From positions 7,730,501-7,794,500 of the forward strand of contig NZ_CP108514.1 of assembly GCF_035989305.1 (NCBI RefSeq): DNA of 64,000 bases. Reading direction: 5' to 3'. This document shows, piece by piece, positions 8,934 to 16,646 of this stretch. This stretch comes from Streptomyces sp. NBC_01233. Its GTDB lineage: Bacteria > Actinomycetota > Actinomycetes > Streptomycetales > Streptomycetaceae. Numbering within the stretch: the stretch's first letter is position 1; every line of letters begins with the position of its first letter. The position numbers and the translations under genes were made by a program. The notes under the pieces were generated by a model that saw only the letters and a program-made list of their open reading frames with translations, did not search any database and had not been told where the DNA came from.

Positions 8934-9444
8934 GTGTATTGCCCTGTGAGGTTGGCTGCGCTGCTTGGGTGGGGGCGGGGTGGCAGGCTTCGATGGTGCG
9001 GCCGGGGCCGGGCGCGCGCCGGGGCGTCTCCTCGGACGCCGAACGTGGCGGGGGGTCGGAGGGGCCGAGGGGATGGCGTTCGGCGCCCTGCGGGGGAGCG
9101 CCCTGGCACACACCCGACCTTGGCGGAAGCGGCGGGCGCCGCCGGCTCCGGGCTGCTGTGTTCCGGCCGGCGAGGCCAGGGGCGTCCTGTGGGGAGCGCT
9201 TCGGCTACTAGCGACCCTGGCGGAGCCGGCGGACCACCGCCCGGGCCCGCTGCGGAGATCCGACAAGCTCCCCCTAACCCGCCCGTCTGCTGACCGCAAT
9301 CGACCGCGGGGCGACGTAACCTGATCGACTACTCCAACAGCGCACGGCGGTCTTGCCCCACGCTGTGACGGGGCCTACGTTCTACTCCCTACGGACATCA
9401 TCTACGTGCGTAGAACTCGGCGTTCCCGTCGCGAGGAGCAGCTC
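8934..9444. promoter_or_regulatory. Intergenic region upstream of the pyrimidine operon with an inverted repeat
   Basis: No convincing gene in 510 bp; several open frames are composition artefacts. Close to the operon an inverted repeat GTTCTAC (9379-9385) / GTAGAAC (9410-9416), spaced 24 bp, overlaps the region where the promoter should be and may be an operator. A GAGGAG ribosome site (about 9435) precedes the ATG at 9445. Confidence 0.4.
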
Positions 9445-10287
9445 ATGGCCCAAGTCGTCCGCGCCGCGCTGGTCCAGGCCACCTGGACCGGAGACACCGA
9501 ATCGATGATCGCCAAACACGAGGCGCACGCCCGCCGGGCCGCCGCCCAAGGGGCGAAGATCATCGGCTTCCAGGAAGTGTTCAACGCCCCCTACTTCTGC
9601 CAGGTCCAGGAGCCCGAGCACTACCGCTGGGCCGAGGCCGTCCCGGACGGCCCGACCGTCCGCCGCATGCAGGAGCTCGCCCGCGAGACCGGCATGGTCA
9701 TCGTCGTCCCGGTCTTCGAGCTGGAGAACGAGGGCTTCTACTACAACACCGCCGCCGTCATCGACGCGGACGGCAGCTACCTGGGCAAGTACCGCAAGCA
9801 CCACATCCCCCAGGTCAAGGGATTCTGGGAGAAGTACTACTTCCGCCCGGGCAACCTCGGCTGGCCCGTCTTCGACACCGCCGTCGGGAAGGTCGGGGTC
9901 TACATCTGCTACGACCGCCACTTCCCCGAGGGCTGGCGCGCCCTGGGCCTGGCAGGGGCCCAGCTGGTCTACAACCCCTCCGCCACACACCGGGGCCTGT
10001 CCTCCTACCTGTGGCAGCTGGAGCAGCCCGCCTCCGCCGTCGCCAACGAGTACTTCATCGCCGCCATCAACCGTGTGGGCCAGGAGGAGTACGGCGACAA
10101 CGACTTCTACGGCACCAGCTACTTCGTCGACCCGCGCGGCCAGTTCGTCGGCGAGGTCGCCAGCGACAAGGAGGAGGAACTCCTCGTCCGCGACCTCGAC
10201 TTCGACCTGATCAAGGAGGTCCGCGACCAGTGGGCCTTCTACCGCGACCGCCGCCCCGACGCCTACGGAGGGCTCGTACAGCCGTGA
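9445..10287 (+). CDS. N-carbamoyl-beta-alanine amidohydrolase (nitrilase superfamily)
   Basis: 280 residues. The catalytic triad of the nitrilase fold is visible: Glu in GFQEVFNAPYFC, Lys in YRKHHIPQVKGFWEKYYF and Cys in VYICYDRHFPEGWR. The FWEKYYFRPG sequence is typical of the beta-ureidopropionase subgroup, which hydrolyses N-carbamoyl-beta-alanine to beta-alanine, CO2 and ammonia, the last step of reductive pyrimidine breakdown. The start MAQVV at 9445 was chosen over 9406 because of the ribosome site. It overlaps the next gene (GTGA), and dihydropyrimidinase lies downstream, which supports the role. Confidence 0.92.
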   Translation: MAQVVRAALVQATWTGDTESMIAKHEAHARRAAAQGAKIIGFQEVFNAPYFCQVQEPEHYRWAEAVPDGPTVRRMQELARETGMVIVVPVFELENEGFYYNTAAVIDADGSYLGKYRKHHIPQVKGFWEKYYFRPGNLGWPVFDTAVGKVGVYICYDRHFPEGWRALGLAGAQLVYNPSATHRGLSSYLWQLEQPASAVANEYFIAAINRVGQEEYGDNDFYGTSYFVDPRGQFVGEVASDKEEELLVRDLDFDLIKEVRDQWAFYRDRRPDAYGGLVQP

Positions 10288-11579
10288 CCAACCCGATCCC
10301 CCTGCACAGCCGCCACGCCGCCGTCCTGCCCGACTGGCTCGCGCTCTACTACAAGCACCCCATCGAGCTCACCCACGGCGAGGGCCGCCACGTCTGGGAC
10401 GCCGACGGCAAGCGCTACCTCGACTTCTTCGGCGGCATCCTCACCACGATGACCGCCCATGCCCTGCCCGAGGTCACCAAGGCCGTCTCCGAACAGGCCG
10501 GGCGGATCATCCACTCCTCCACCCTCTACCTGAACCGGCCGATGATCGAGCTGGCCGAGCGGGTCGCCGCGCTGTCCGGCATCCCCGACGCCCGGGTCTT
10601 CTTCACCACCTCCGGCACCGAGGCCAACGACACCGCCCTGCTGCTCGCGACGACGTACCGCCGCTCCAACCAGATCCTGGCGATGCGCAACAGCTACCAC
10701 GGCCGGTCCTTCTCCACCGTCTCCATCACCGGCAACCGCGGCTGGTCCCCGACCAGCCTCTCGCCGCTGCAGACGTACTACGTGCACGGCGCGGTCCGCT
10801 CCCGCGGCCCCTTCGCCCACCTCGACGACGCAGCCTTCACCGCCGCCGCGGTCGCCGACCTGGACGACGTGCTCGGCCAGGCGCGCGGGGGAGTGGCCGC
10901 GCTCATCGCCGAGCCGATCCAGGGCGTCGGCGGGTTCACCTCCCCGCCGGACGGCCTCTACGGGGCCTTCCGGGAGGTCCTGGACCGCCACGGCATCCTG
11001 TGGATCAGCGACGAGGTGCAGACCGGCTGGGGCCGTACCGGCGAGCACTTCTGGGGCTGGCAGGCGCACGCCCAGAACGGCCCGCCCGACATCCTCACCT
11101 TCGCCAAGGGCATCGGCAACGGCATGTCCATCGGCGGCGTGGTGGCCCGCGCAGAGGTGATGAACTGCATCGACTCCAACTCCATCTCCACCTTCGGCGG
11201 CTCCCCGATCACCATGGCGGCGGGCGTCGCCAACCTCGGGTACCTGCTGGAGCACGACCTCCAGGGCAACGCCCGCCGCGTCGGCGGACTGCTCCTGGAG
11301 CGGCTGCGCGGCATCGCCGCACACGCGCCGGCCGTACGGGAGGTCCGCGGCCGCGGCCTGATGGCAGGGCTGGAGCTGACGAAGCCGGGCACCGACGAGG
11401 CCGACCCGGACGCGGCCTCCGCCGTCCTGGAGGCGGCCCGCGAAGGCGGCCTGCTGCTCGGCAAGGGGGGCGGGTACAACACCAGCGTGCTGCGCATCGC
11501 GCCGCCCCTGTCCCTCACCGTCGCCGAGGCGGAAGAGGGCGCCGAGATCCTCGAACAGGCCTTGCGCAGCATCGAGTAG
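10284..11579 (+). CDS. Class III aminotransferase (beta-alanine type)
   Basis: 431 residues, GTG start overlapping the previous stop. Features of the class III PLP fold: TSGTEANDTALLLA, YHGRSFSTVS, the PLP-ring Asp in WISDEVQTGWGRTG and the Schiff-base Lys in TFAKGIGNG. In this operon it most likely transaminates beta-alanine (or 3-aminoisobutyrate) to the semialdehyde, disposing of the product of the preceding enzyme. The exact amino donor is inferred from context. Confidence 0.93.
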   Translation: MTNPIPLHSRHAAVLPDWLALYYKHPIELTHGEGRHVWDADGKRYLDFFGGILTTMTAHALPEVTKAVSEQAGRIIHSSTLYLNRPMIELAERVAALSGIPDARVFFTTSGTEANDTALLLATTYRRSNQILAMRNSYHGRSFSTVSITGNRGWSPTSLSPLQTYYVHGAVRSRGPFAHLDDAAFTAAAVADLDDVLGQARGGVAALIAEPIQGVGGFTSPPDGLYGAFREVLDRHGILWISDEVQTGWGRTGEHFWGWQAHAQNGPPDILTFAKGIGNGMSIGGVVARAEVMNCIDSNSISTFGGSPITMAAGVANLGYLLEHDLQGNARRVGGLLLERLRGIAAHAPAVREVRGRGLMAGLELTKPGTDEADPDAASAVLEAAREGGLLLGKGGGYNTSVLRIAPPLSLTVAEAEEGAEILEQALRSIE

Positions 11580-11589
11580 GGGGACTCCC

Positions 11590-12132
11590 ATGAGCATCCG
11601 CACCCTGATCCGCGGCGGCCTCGTCATCACCGCCGCCGACGAACTGCACGCGGACGTCCTGATCGAGGACGGCCGCGTGGCGGCCCTCGCCGCCCACGGC
11701 TCGGCGGCAGCCGACGCCTGGACGGCCGACCGTACGATCGACGCGAGCGGGAAGTACGTGATCCCGGGCGGGGTCGACGCGCACACCCACATGGAGCTCC
11801 CCTTCGGCGGCACCTCCGCCTCGGACACCTTCGAGACCGGAACCCGGGCCACCGCCTGGGGCGGCACCACCACCATCGTCGACTTCGCCGTGCAGAGCGT
11901 GGGCCATTCCCTGCGCGAGGGACTCGACACCTGGTACGCCAAGGCCGACGGCAACTGCGCCGTCGACTACGCCTTCCACATGATCCTCTCGGACGTCAAC
12001 GAGGGGACCCTGAAGGAGATGGACCTCCTCGTCGGGGAGGGCGTCACCTCCTTCAAGAGTTTCGTTGGCTCGCGTGACCAGGAATTTCCACGGTGGCTCG
12101 GTGACCTAGTGGGTGCGGATGCCTCGTGCTGA
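11590..12132 (+). pseudogene. Truncated 5' copy of dihydropyrimidinase
   Basis: The first ~156 residues match the complete dihydropyrimidinase encoded downstream almost throughout, including the metal motif HTHMELPFGG, and use normal Streptomyces codons. Homology stops abruptly at GVTSFK (DNA near 12057), exactly at the lysine that is carboxylated to bridge the two metals. A 23-codon unrelated tail then runs to the stop. It lies 10 bp after the aminotransferase with a GGGGGA ribosome site, so this appears to be the original gene start, now cut off from the rest of the gene. It cannot make an active enzyme. Confidence 0.9.
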
Positions 12133-12181
12133 ACGACGCGAGGCCCAGCGGTGCGGGTCGTCGGCGTCGTAACTGGTTGTA

Positions 12182-12226
12182 CCGCCGACCGGAGCATTGC
12201 CTTCATTGCGGTGTTCCGGTCGGCGG
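12182..12226 (+). terminator. Stem-loop between the two dihydropyrimidinase copies
   Basis: A perfect 12-bp stem, CCGCCGACCGGA (12182-12193) and TCCGGTCGGCGG (12215-12226), with a 21-nt loop, followed by CCCTCTTTGTTC. It could end transcripts of the truncated copy or act as a structured leader for the second copy, whose ATG is 42 bp downstream. Confidence 0.5.
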
Positions 12227-12268
12227 CCCTCTTTGTTCGGAATTGCAAGGCGAAGGGATTTCTCGGGC

Positions 12269-13657
12269 ATGACTAGAACTCTCATTACCGGTGGCCTTGT
12301 AATTACGGCTTCCGATGAGTTGCATGCGGATGTTCTGATCGAGGACGGCCATGTCGTGGCGATGGCGACAGCAGGCAGCCAGCAGTGGACCGCTGACCGG
12401 GTGATTGACGCCTCGCGGAAGTATGTGATCCCGGGCGGGGTCGATGCGCACACGCATATGGAGCTGCCGTTCGGTGGCACCTTCGCGTCGGACACGTTCG
12501 AGACCGGAACGCGGGCCGCGGCCTGGGGCGGGACGACGACGATCGTCGACTTCGCGGTGCAGACACCAGGCCACTCGCTCCGGGAGGGCTTGGACGCTTG
12601 GTACGCGAAGGCCGACGGCAAATGTGCGATCGACTATGCATTCCACATGATCGTGTCCGACGTCAATGAGCACTCCCTCAAGGAAATGGATGGACTCGTC
12701 GAAGAGGGCGTAAGTTCGTTCAAATTGTTTATGGCGTATCCGGGCGTGTTTTATTCGGATGACGGGCAGATCCTGCGCGCCATGCAGCGGGCGTCGGGCA
12801 ACGGCGGGCTGATCATGATGCACGCGGAGAACGGCATCGCGATCGACGTCCTCGTGGAGCAGGCGCTGGCGCGCGGGGAGACGGACCCCCGCCACCACGG
12901 CGAGGTCCGCAAGGTCCTCCTGGAGGCGGAGGCGACCCACCGCGCCATCCAGCTCGCGCGGGTGGCCGGATCCCCGCTGTACGTGGTCCACGTCTCGGCG
13001 GAGGAAGCGGTCGCGGAGCTGGCGGCCGCCCGCGACAAGGGTCTGCCGGTCTTCGGTGAGACCTGTCCGCAGTACCTCTTCCTCTCCACGGACAACCTGG
13101 AGGAGCCGGACTTCCAGGGCGCGAAGTATGTCTGCTCCACGCCGCTGCGGCCGCGCAAGCACCAGGCGGCGTTGTGGCGGGGTCTGTGGACCAATGACCT
13201 GCAGGTGGTGTCCACCGACCACTGTCCGTTCTGCTTCCGGGGGCAGAAGGAGCTGGGCCGGGGGGACTTCTCGAAGATCCCGAACGGGCTGCCGGGGGTG
13301 GAGAACCGCATGGACCTCCTCCACCAGGCGGTCCTGGACGGGCACATCAGCCGCCGTCGCTGGATCGAGATCGCGTGTGCGACCCCGGCCCGGATGTTCG
13401 GCCTCTATCCGCAGAAGGGCACGATCGCGCCGGGTTCCGACGCCGACATCGTCCTCTACGATCCGCACGCCGAGCAGGTCATCTCCGCCGAGACGCACCA
13501 CATGAACGTGGACTACTCGGCGTACGAGGGCAGGCGGATCACCGGACGCGTCGACACGGTCCTCGCCCGTGGCGAGGTGGTCATCGACCGGCGGGAGTAC
13601 TCGGGGCGAGCCGGCCACGGGGCGTTCGTCCACCGCTCCACCTGTCAGTATCTGTAA
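12269..13657 (+). CDS. hydA: Dihydropyrimidinase (D-hydantoinase), complete, with recoded 5' part
   Basis: 462 residues of the cyclic amidohydrolase family, opening the ring of dihydrouracil to N-carbamoyl-beta-alanine. Metal ligands: HTHMELPFGG, carboxylated Lys in SSFKLFMAYPG, His in HAENG and VVHVSAEE, Asp in STDHCPF. Codons from the ATG to about 12766 are atypical (AGA, TTG, GTA, ATT, TTT, AAA), and after CAGATCCTGCGC they abruptly become host-like. So the 5' third was imported or recoded and joined in frame to the host 3' part, restoring the enzyme after the original start was cut off. AAGG about 15 nt upstream is the likely ribosome site. Follows the amidase and aminotransferase in one operon. 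Confidence 0.95.
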   Translation: MTRTLITGGLVITASDELHADVLIEDGHVVAMATAGSQQWTADRVIDASRKYVIPGGVDAHTHMELPFGGTFASDTFETGTRAAAWGGTTTIVDFAVQTPGHSLREGLDAWYAKADGKCAIDYAFHMIVSDVNEHSLKEMDGLVEEGVSSFKLFMAYPGVFYSDDGQILRAMQRASGNGGLIMMHAENGIAIDVLVEQALARGETDPRHHGEVRKVLLEAEATHRAIQLARVAGSPLYVVHVSAEEAVAELAAARDKGLPVFGETCPQYLFLSTDNLEEPDFQGAKYVCSTPLRPRKHQAALWRGLWTNDLQVVSTDHCPFCFRGQKELGRGDFSKIPNGLPGVENRMDLLHQAVLDGHISRRRWIEIACATPARMFGLYPQKGTIAPGSDADIVLYDPHAEQVISAETHHMNVDYSAYEGRRITGRVDTVLARGEVVIDRREYSGRAGHGAFVHRSTCQYL

Positions 13658-13696
13658 AGCCGCACGCCCGCATACAGCAGCAGCAAGGAGCCATGC

Positions 13697-14710
13697 ATGG
13701 ACTTCGGCCTCGTCCTGCAAACCGACCCTCCGGCCTCGCAGGTCGTCAGCCTCATGAAGCGTGCCGAACGCAACGGCTTCCGCTACGGCTGGACCTTCGA
13801 CTCGGCGGTCCTCTGGCAGGAACCCTTCGTCATCTACAGCCAGATCCTGGCCAACACGCAGCGCATGCACGTCGGGCCGATGGTCACCAACCCGGGCACC
13901 CGCACCTGGGAGGTCACCGCCTCCACCTTCGCCACCCTCAACGACATGTACGGCAACCGCACGGTCTGCGGGATCGGGCGCGGGGACTCGGCGATGCGGG
14001 TCGCCGGCCGGGCCCCGAACACGCTCGCCCGGCTCGGCGAGGCCATCGACGTCATCCGCGACCTGGCGGAAGGGCGTGAGGCCCAGGTCGACGGCAAACC
14101 GCTGCAGATCCCGTGGATCCGGGACGGAAAGCTGCCCGTCTGGATGGCGGCGTACGGGCCGAAGGCCCTGGCCCTGGCCGGGCAGAAGGCGGACGGGTTC
14201 ATCCTGCAGCTCGCGGACCTCTACCTCACCGAGTGGATGATCAAGGCAGTCCGCCAGGCTGCCGTGGAGACCGGCCGTGACCCAGCCGCGATCACCATCT
14301 GCGTGGCGGCCCCGGCGTACGTCACGGCTGACGACTCGGCACAGGCACTGGCCCACGCCCGTGACCAGTGCCGCTGGTTCGGCGGCATGGTCGGCAACCA
14401 CGTCGCCGATCTCGTCTCCCGCTACGGCGAGCACTCCTCGATGGTCCCGTACGAGCTGACGGAGTATGTCAAGTCCCGGCAGGGCTACGACTACAGCCAC
14501 CACGGCCGCACCGGGAACCCCTCCGCCGACTTCGTCCCCGACGAGATCGTCGACCGCTTCTGCCTCCTGGGCCCGGCCGAGGCCCACATCGAGAAGCTCC
14601 GCGCCCTGCGGGATCTCGGCGTTGACCAGTTCGCGCTCTACAACATGCACGACGCCCGGGAAGCGACCATCGACGCGTACGGCTCTGACGTCATTCCGTC
14701 GTTCCGCTGA
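13697..14710 (+). CDS. LLM-class F420/flavin-dependent oxidoreductase (TIGR03842-like)
   Basis: 337 residues of the luciferase-like TIM barrel: MDFGLVLQTDPP, HVGPMVTNPGTRTWEVTASTFATLND, CGIGRGDSAMRVAGRAP and PVWMAAYGPKALALAGQKADGFILQ. Proteins of this type are regularly found with reductive pyrimidine genes in actinomycetes. Here it could reduce or oxidise uracil/dihydrouracil with F420, replacing a classical dihydropyrimidine dehydrogenase, which is missing in the window. That role is inferred. The gene ends at a strong terminator. Confidence 0.88.
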   Translation: MDFGLVLQTDPPASQVVSLMKRAERNGFRYGWTFDSAVLWQEPFVIYSQILANTQRMHVGPMVTNPGTRTWEVTASTFATLNDMYGNRTVCGIGRGDSAMRVAGRAPNTLARLGEAIDVIRDLAEGREAQVDGKPLQIPWIRDGKLPVWMAAYGPKALALAGQKADGFILQLADLYLTEWMIKAVRQAAVETGRDPAAITICVAAPAYVTADDSAQALAHARDQCRWFGGMVGNHVADLVSRYGEHSSMVPYELTEYVKSRQGYDYSHHGRTGNPSADFVPDEIVDRFCLLGPAEAHIEKLRALRDLGVDQFALYNMHDAREATIDAYGSDVIPSFR

Positions 14711-14726
14711 CTTTCGCGAGCGGCTC

Positions 14727-14750
14727 GGGGCCGACCAGGAGGTCGGCCCC
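14727..14750 (+). terminator. Terminator of the pyrimidine operon
   Basis: Perfect 10-bp stem GGGGCCGACC / GGTCGGCCCC with an AGGA loop, 17 bp after the stop of the LLM gene. No T-run follows, which is usual in Streptomyces. Confidence 0.8.
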
Positions 14751-14968
14751 GCAACAGGTTGCCGGCGGCTTTCGTGCGGACACTTCTTTCGCCCCGATCT
14801 CGATCCCGCAGGCTGCGACTTCCCGCCGTACGTTGGGCCGGGCTCTCCCCTCACCAGCTACACGGCTGAGCATATGATCGGCGGGTAATCCGCTTGGGGT
14901 GGGGCACTTGAGGCGGTTCACCTTGCCTGCGCCGACTCGGGTGCAGGCCCCTTCGATGGGGGGCGGCC

Positions 14969-15134
14969 ATGTATCTGGCCCGACTGCGTGCCGAGAACTT
15001 CAGGATTTTCGGCGCGGCGGCATCGGAGAGTGGCGGGCCGGACGAGTCGCTGGACATCTCGTTCAGCCGTGGGACCAATGTCCTGGTGGGGGAGAACGAC
15101 AGCGGGAAGACCGCGATCGTCGACGCGATGCGCC
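14969..15134 (+). pseudogene. OLD/RecF-type ATPase, N-terminal remnant cut by IS3
   Basis: Begins MYLARLRAENFRIFG and has a Walker A motif VLVGENDSGKTAIVDAMR, the classic start of OLD-family or SMC-like AAA ATPases that often carry a C-terminal TOPRIM nuclease in phage-defence systems. Only 55 codons remain before the left end of the IS3 element at 15135. The rest is not found on the other side of the insertion (16458 onward) or anywhere else in the window, so the gene is destroyed. Confidence 0.75.
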
Positions 15135-15186
15135 TGTCCCTCCCCTCGTAGCGTGGAGTCTGTGATGGCAGGGGAAGTTGGGGTTC

Positions 15187-15520
15187 ATGGGTTCCAAGCA
15201 ACGGACGTACACGCCTGAGTTTCGTGAGGGTGCTGTACGCATCGTGATCGAGACGGGCAGGCCGATCCCGGAGGTCGCCGAGGAGCTCGGCGTCCACTCC
15301 GGCACGCTGCACAGCTGGGTGTCGCGATGGCGGCGCAACGGGTCGGCGTCGTCCGACCGACCGGCCGGCCGAGCCCGCGCCGGGCGGCCGGATGCGCGAA
15401 GCCGAGCGCGCCGAGCTGGAGCGGCTACGGCGGGAGATGTCGGAGAAGAACAAGCGGATACGCGAGCTGGAGATGGAGCGTGATGTCCTCAAGCGATGCA
15501 TGGTCCTCTGGGTGAAGTGA
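15187..15520 (+). pseudogene. IS3 orfA (helix-turn-helix), frameshifted
   Basis: N-terminal part intact (MGSKQRTYTPEFREGAVRIV, HTH region) but a 4-bp tandem duplication (CGACCGACC near 15356-15364 versus CGACC in copy 2) shifts the frame, so the leucine-zipper half RLRREMSEKNKRIRELEMERDV is lost. The copy at 35867 has the intact frame. This copy of the IS probably cannot make functional OrfAB. Confidence 0.88.
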
Positions 15521-16428
15521 CCGGGACGGACCCGGCCGCCCTGGCCGCGTTCATCGGTAACCAGAGGACTGAGCATCGCGTCCCGCACCGTCTGGCCTGC
15601 CAGATCCTGGAAGTCTCGGAGTCCTGGTTCTACAAGTGGCGCGACAAGCCCACCACTGCGCGTGAGGTCCGGCGGGGACAGCTGGCCGACGCGATCACGG
15701 GGATCTTCGAGGGCTCCGGCGGCACCTATGGTTCCCCGAAGGTCTGGGTCCTTCTGGTCCGCGCGGGCTGGCGGGTCTCGGTGAACACCGTGGCCCGCCT
15801 CATGGCCGAACTCGGCCTGGCCGGACGGAAGGTCCGCCACCGGCGGGGGCTGACCCGGCCCGGCAAACGGCCGGCGGCCCCGGACTTCGTGCGCCGTGAC
15901 TTCACCGCGGACGCTCCGGACCAGGTGTGGTGCGGCGACATGACCGAGATCACCACCGGTGAGGGCAAGCTCTACCTGGCCACCGTCATCGACCTGTTCT
16001 CGCGTCGATTGCTCGGCTATGCGATGGGCGCCCGTCACGACGCCGATCTCGTCGTCGCCTCCCTGAACATGGCCACGGCCACCCGCGGCGGTGACGTCAG
16101 GGGCGTGATCTTTCACAGCGACCGCGGCAGCGAATACGTCTCCCGGCGCTTTCGCAGGGCCTGTCGCCGCCTGGGCGTGACCCAGTCCATGGGCCGCGTC
16201 GGGTCGTGTTTCGACAACGCCGTCAGCGAGGCGTTCAACAGCGTGCTCAAGGTCGAGTACGTCCACCGGCACACCTTCACCACCCGCACCGAGGCCCGGC
16301 TGAGGATCGCGACCTGGATCACCGGCTTCTACAACACCCGACGGCTACACAGCGTATGCGAGTACCACAGCCCGATCGACTACGAACGAGACCACCAGGC
16401 CGACCCCACCGTGGAGCTGGCCGCTTGA
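15496..16428 (+). CDS. IS3-family transposase OrfB
   Basis: 310 residues with the rve integrase core: first catalytic Asp in VWCGDMTEIT, second in FHSDRGSEYVS, Glu in NAVSEAFNSVLK, and an N-terminal HTH_21 region (HRVPHRLACQILEVSESWFYKW, GTYGSPKVW). Start overlaps the end of orfA, where the OrfAB fusion normally arises by -1 frameshifting. Confidence 0.92.
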   Translation: MHGPLGEVTGTDPAALAAFIGNQRTEHRVPHRLACQILEVSESWFYKWRDKPTTAREVRRGQLADAITGIFEGSGGTYGSPKVWVLLVRAGWRVSVNTVARLMAELGLAGRKVRHRRGLTRPGKRPAAPDFVRRDFTADAPDQVWCGDMTEITTGEGKLYLATVIDLFSRRLLGYAMGARHDADLVVASLNMATATRGGDVRGVIFHSDRGSEYVSRRFRRACRRLGVTQSMGRVGSCFDNAVSEAFNSVLKVEYVHRHTFTTRTEARLRIATWITGFYNTRRLHSVCEYHSPIDYERDHQADPTVELAA

Positions 16429-16490
16429 AAGATCTCCACAGCCCGAGGGGATTGACACCACGCAACCGATCATGAAACCCGACGGACTTG

Positions 16491-16646
16491 GACATCGATG
16501 ATACCGGGATCTACGAGGCGGCCACGCGATTTCTGGGGCTGGAGGAGGTGAGTGTGACGCAGGTCAAGGACGACGGATCGGGTGGTTCGACGGTGTACGT
16601 CGTCACGAACGACGACTCCGGCCGGGCCTGGCCGTGCCCGGCGTGA
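16491..16646 (+). pseudogene. ISL3-type transposase N-terminal remnant
   Basis: A 51-codon open stretch reads ATRFLGLEEVSVTQVKDD...STVYVVTNDDSGRA, matching the pattern of ISL3 transposase N-termini just before their zinc fingers, then stops. The remainder is absent. It abuts the IS3 right end and overlaps the 3' end of the flavoprotein gene on the other strand. Modest confidence because the piece is short. Confidence 0.45.

Larger units (their letters stand above)
15135..16457 (+). mobile_element. IS3-family insertion sequence, copy 1
   Basis: Ends are imperfect inverted repeats: TGTCCCTCCCCTCGTAGCG at the left and the complement of TGTCAATCCCCTCGGGCTG at the right (inner parts both continue GTGGAG). 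1323 bp against 1319 bp for copy 2 at 35815-37133; otherwise the two look near identical. No clear target duplication flanks it (GCC before, CCA after), which suggests rearrangement after insertion. Confidence 0.9.
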
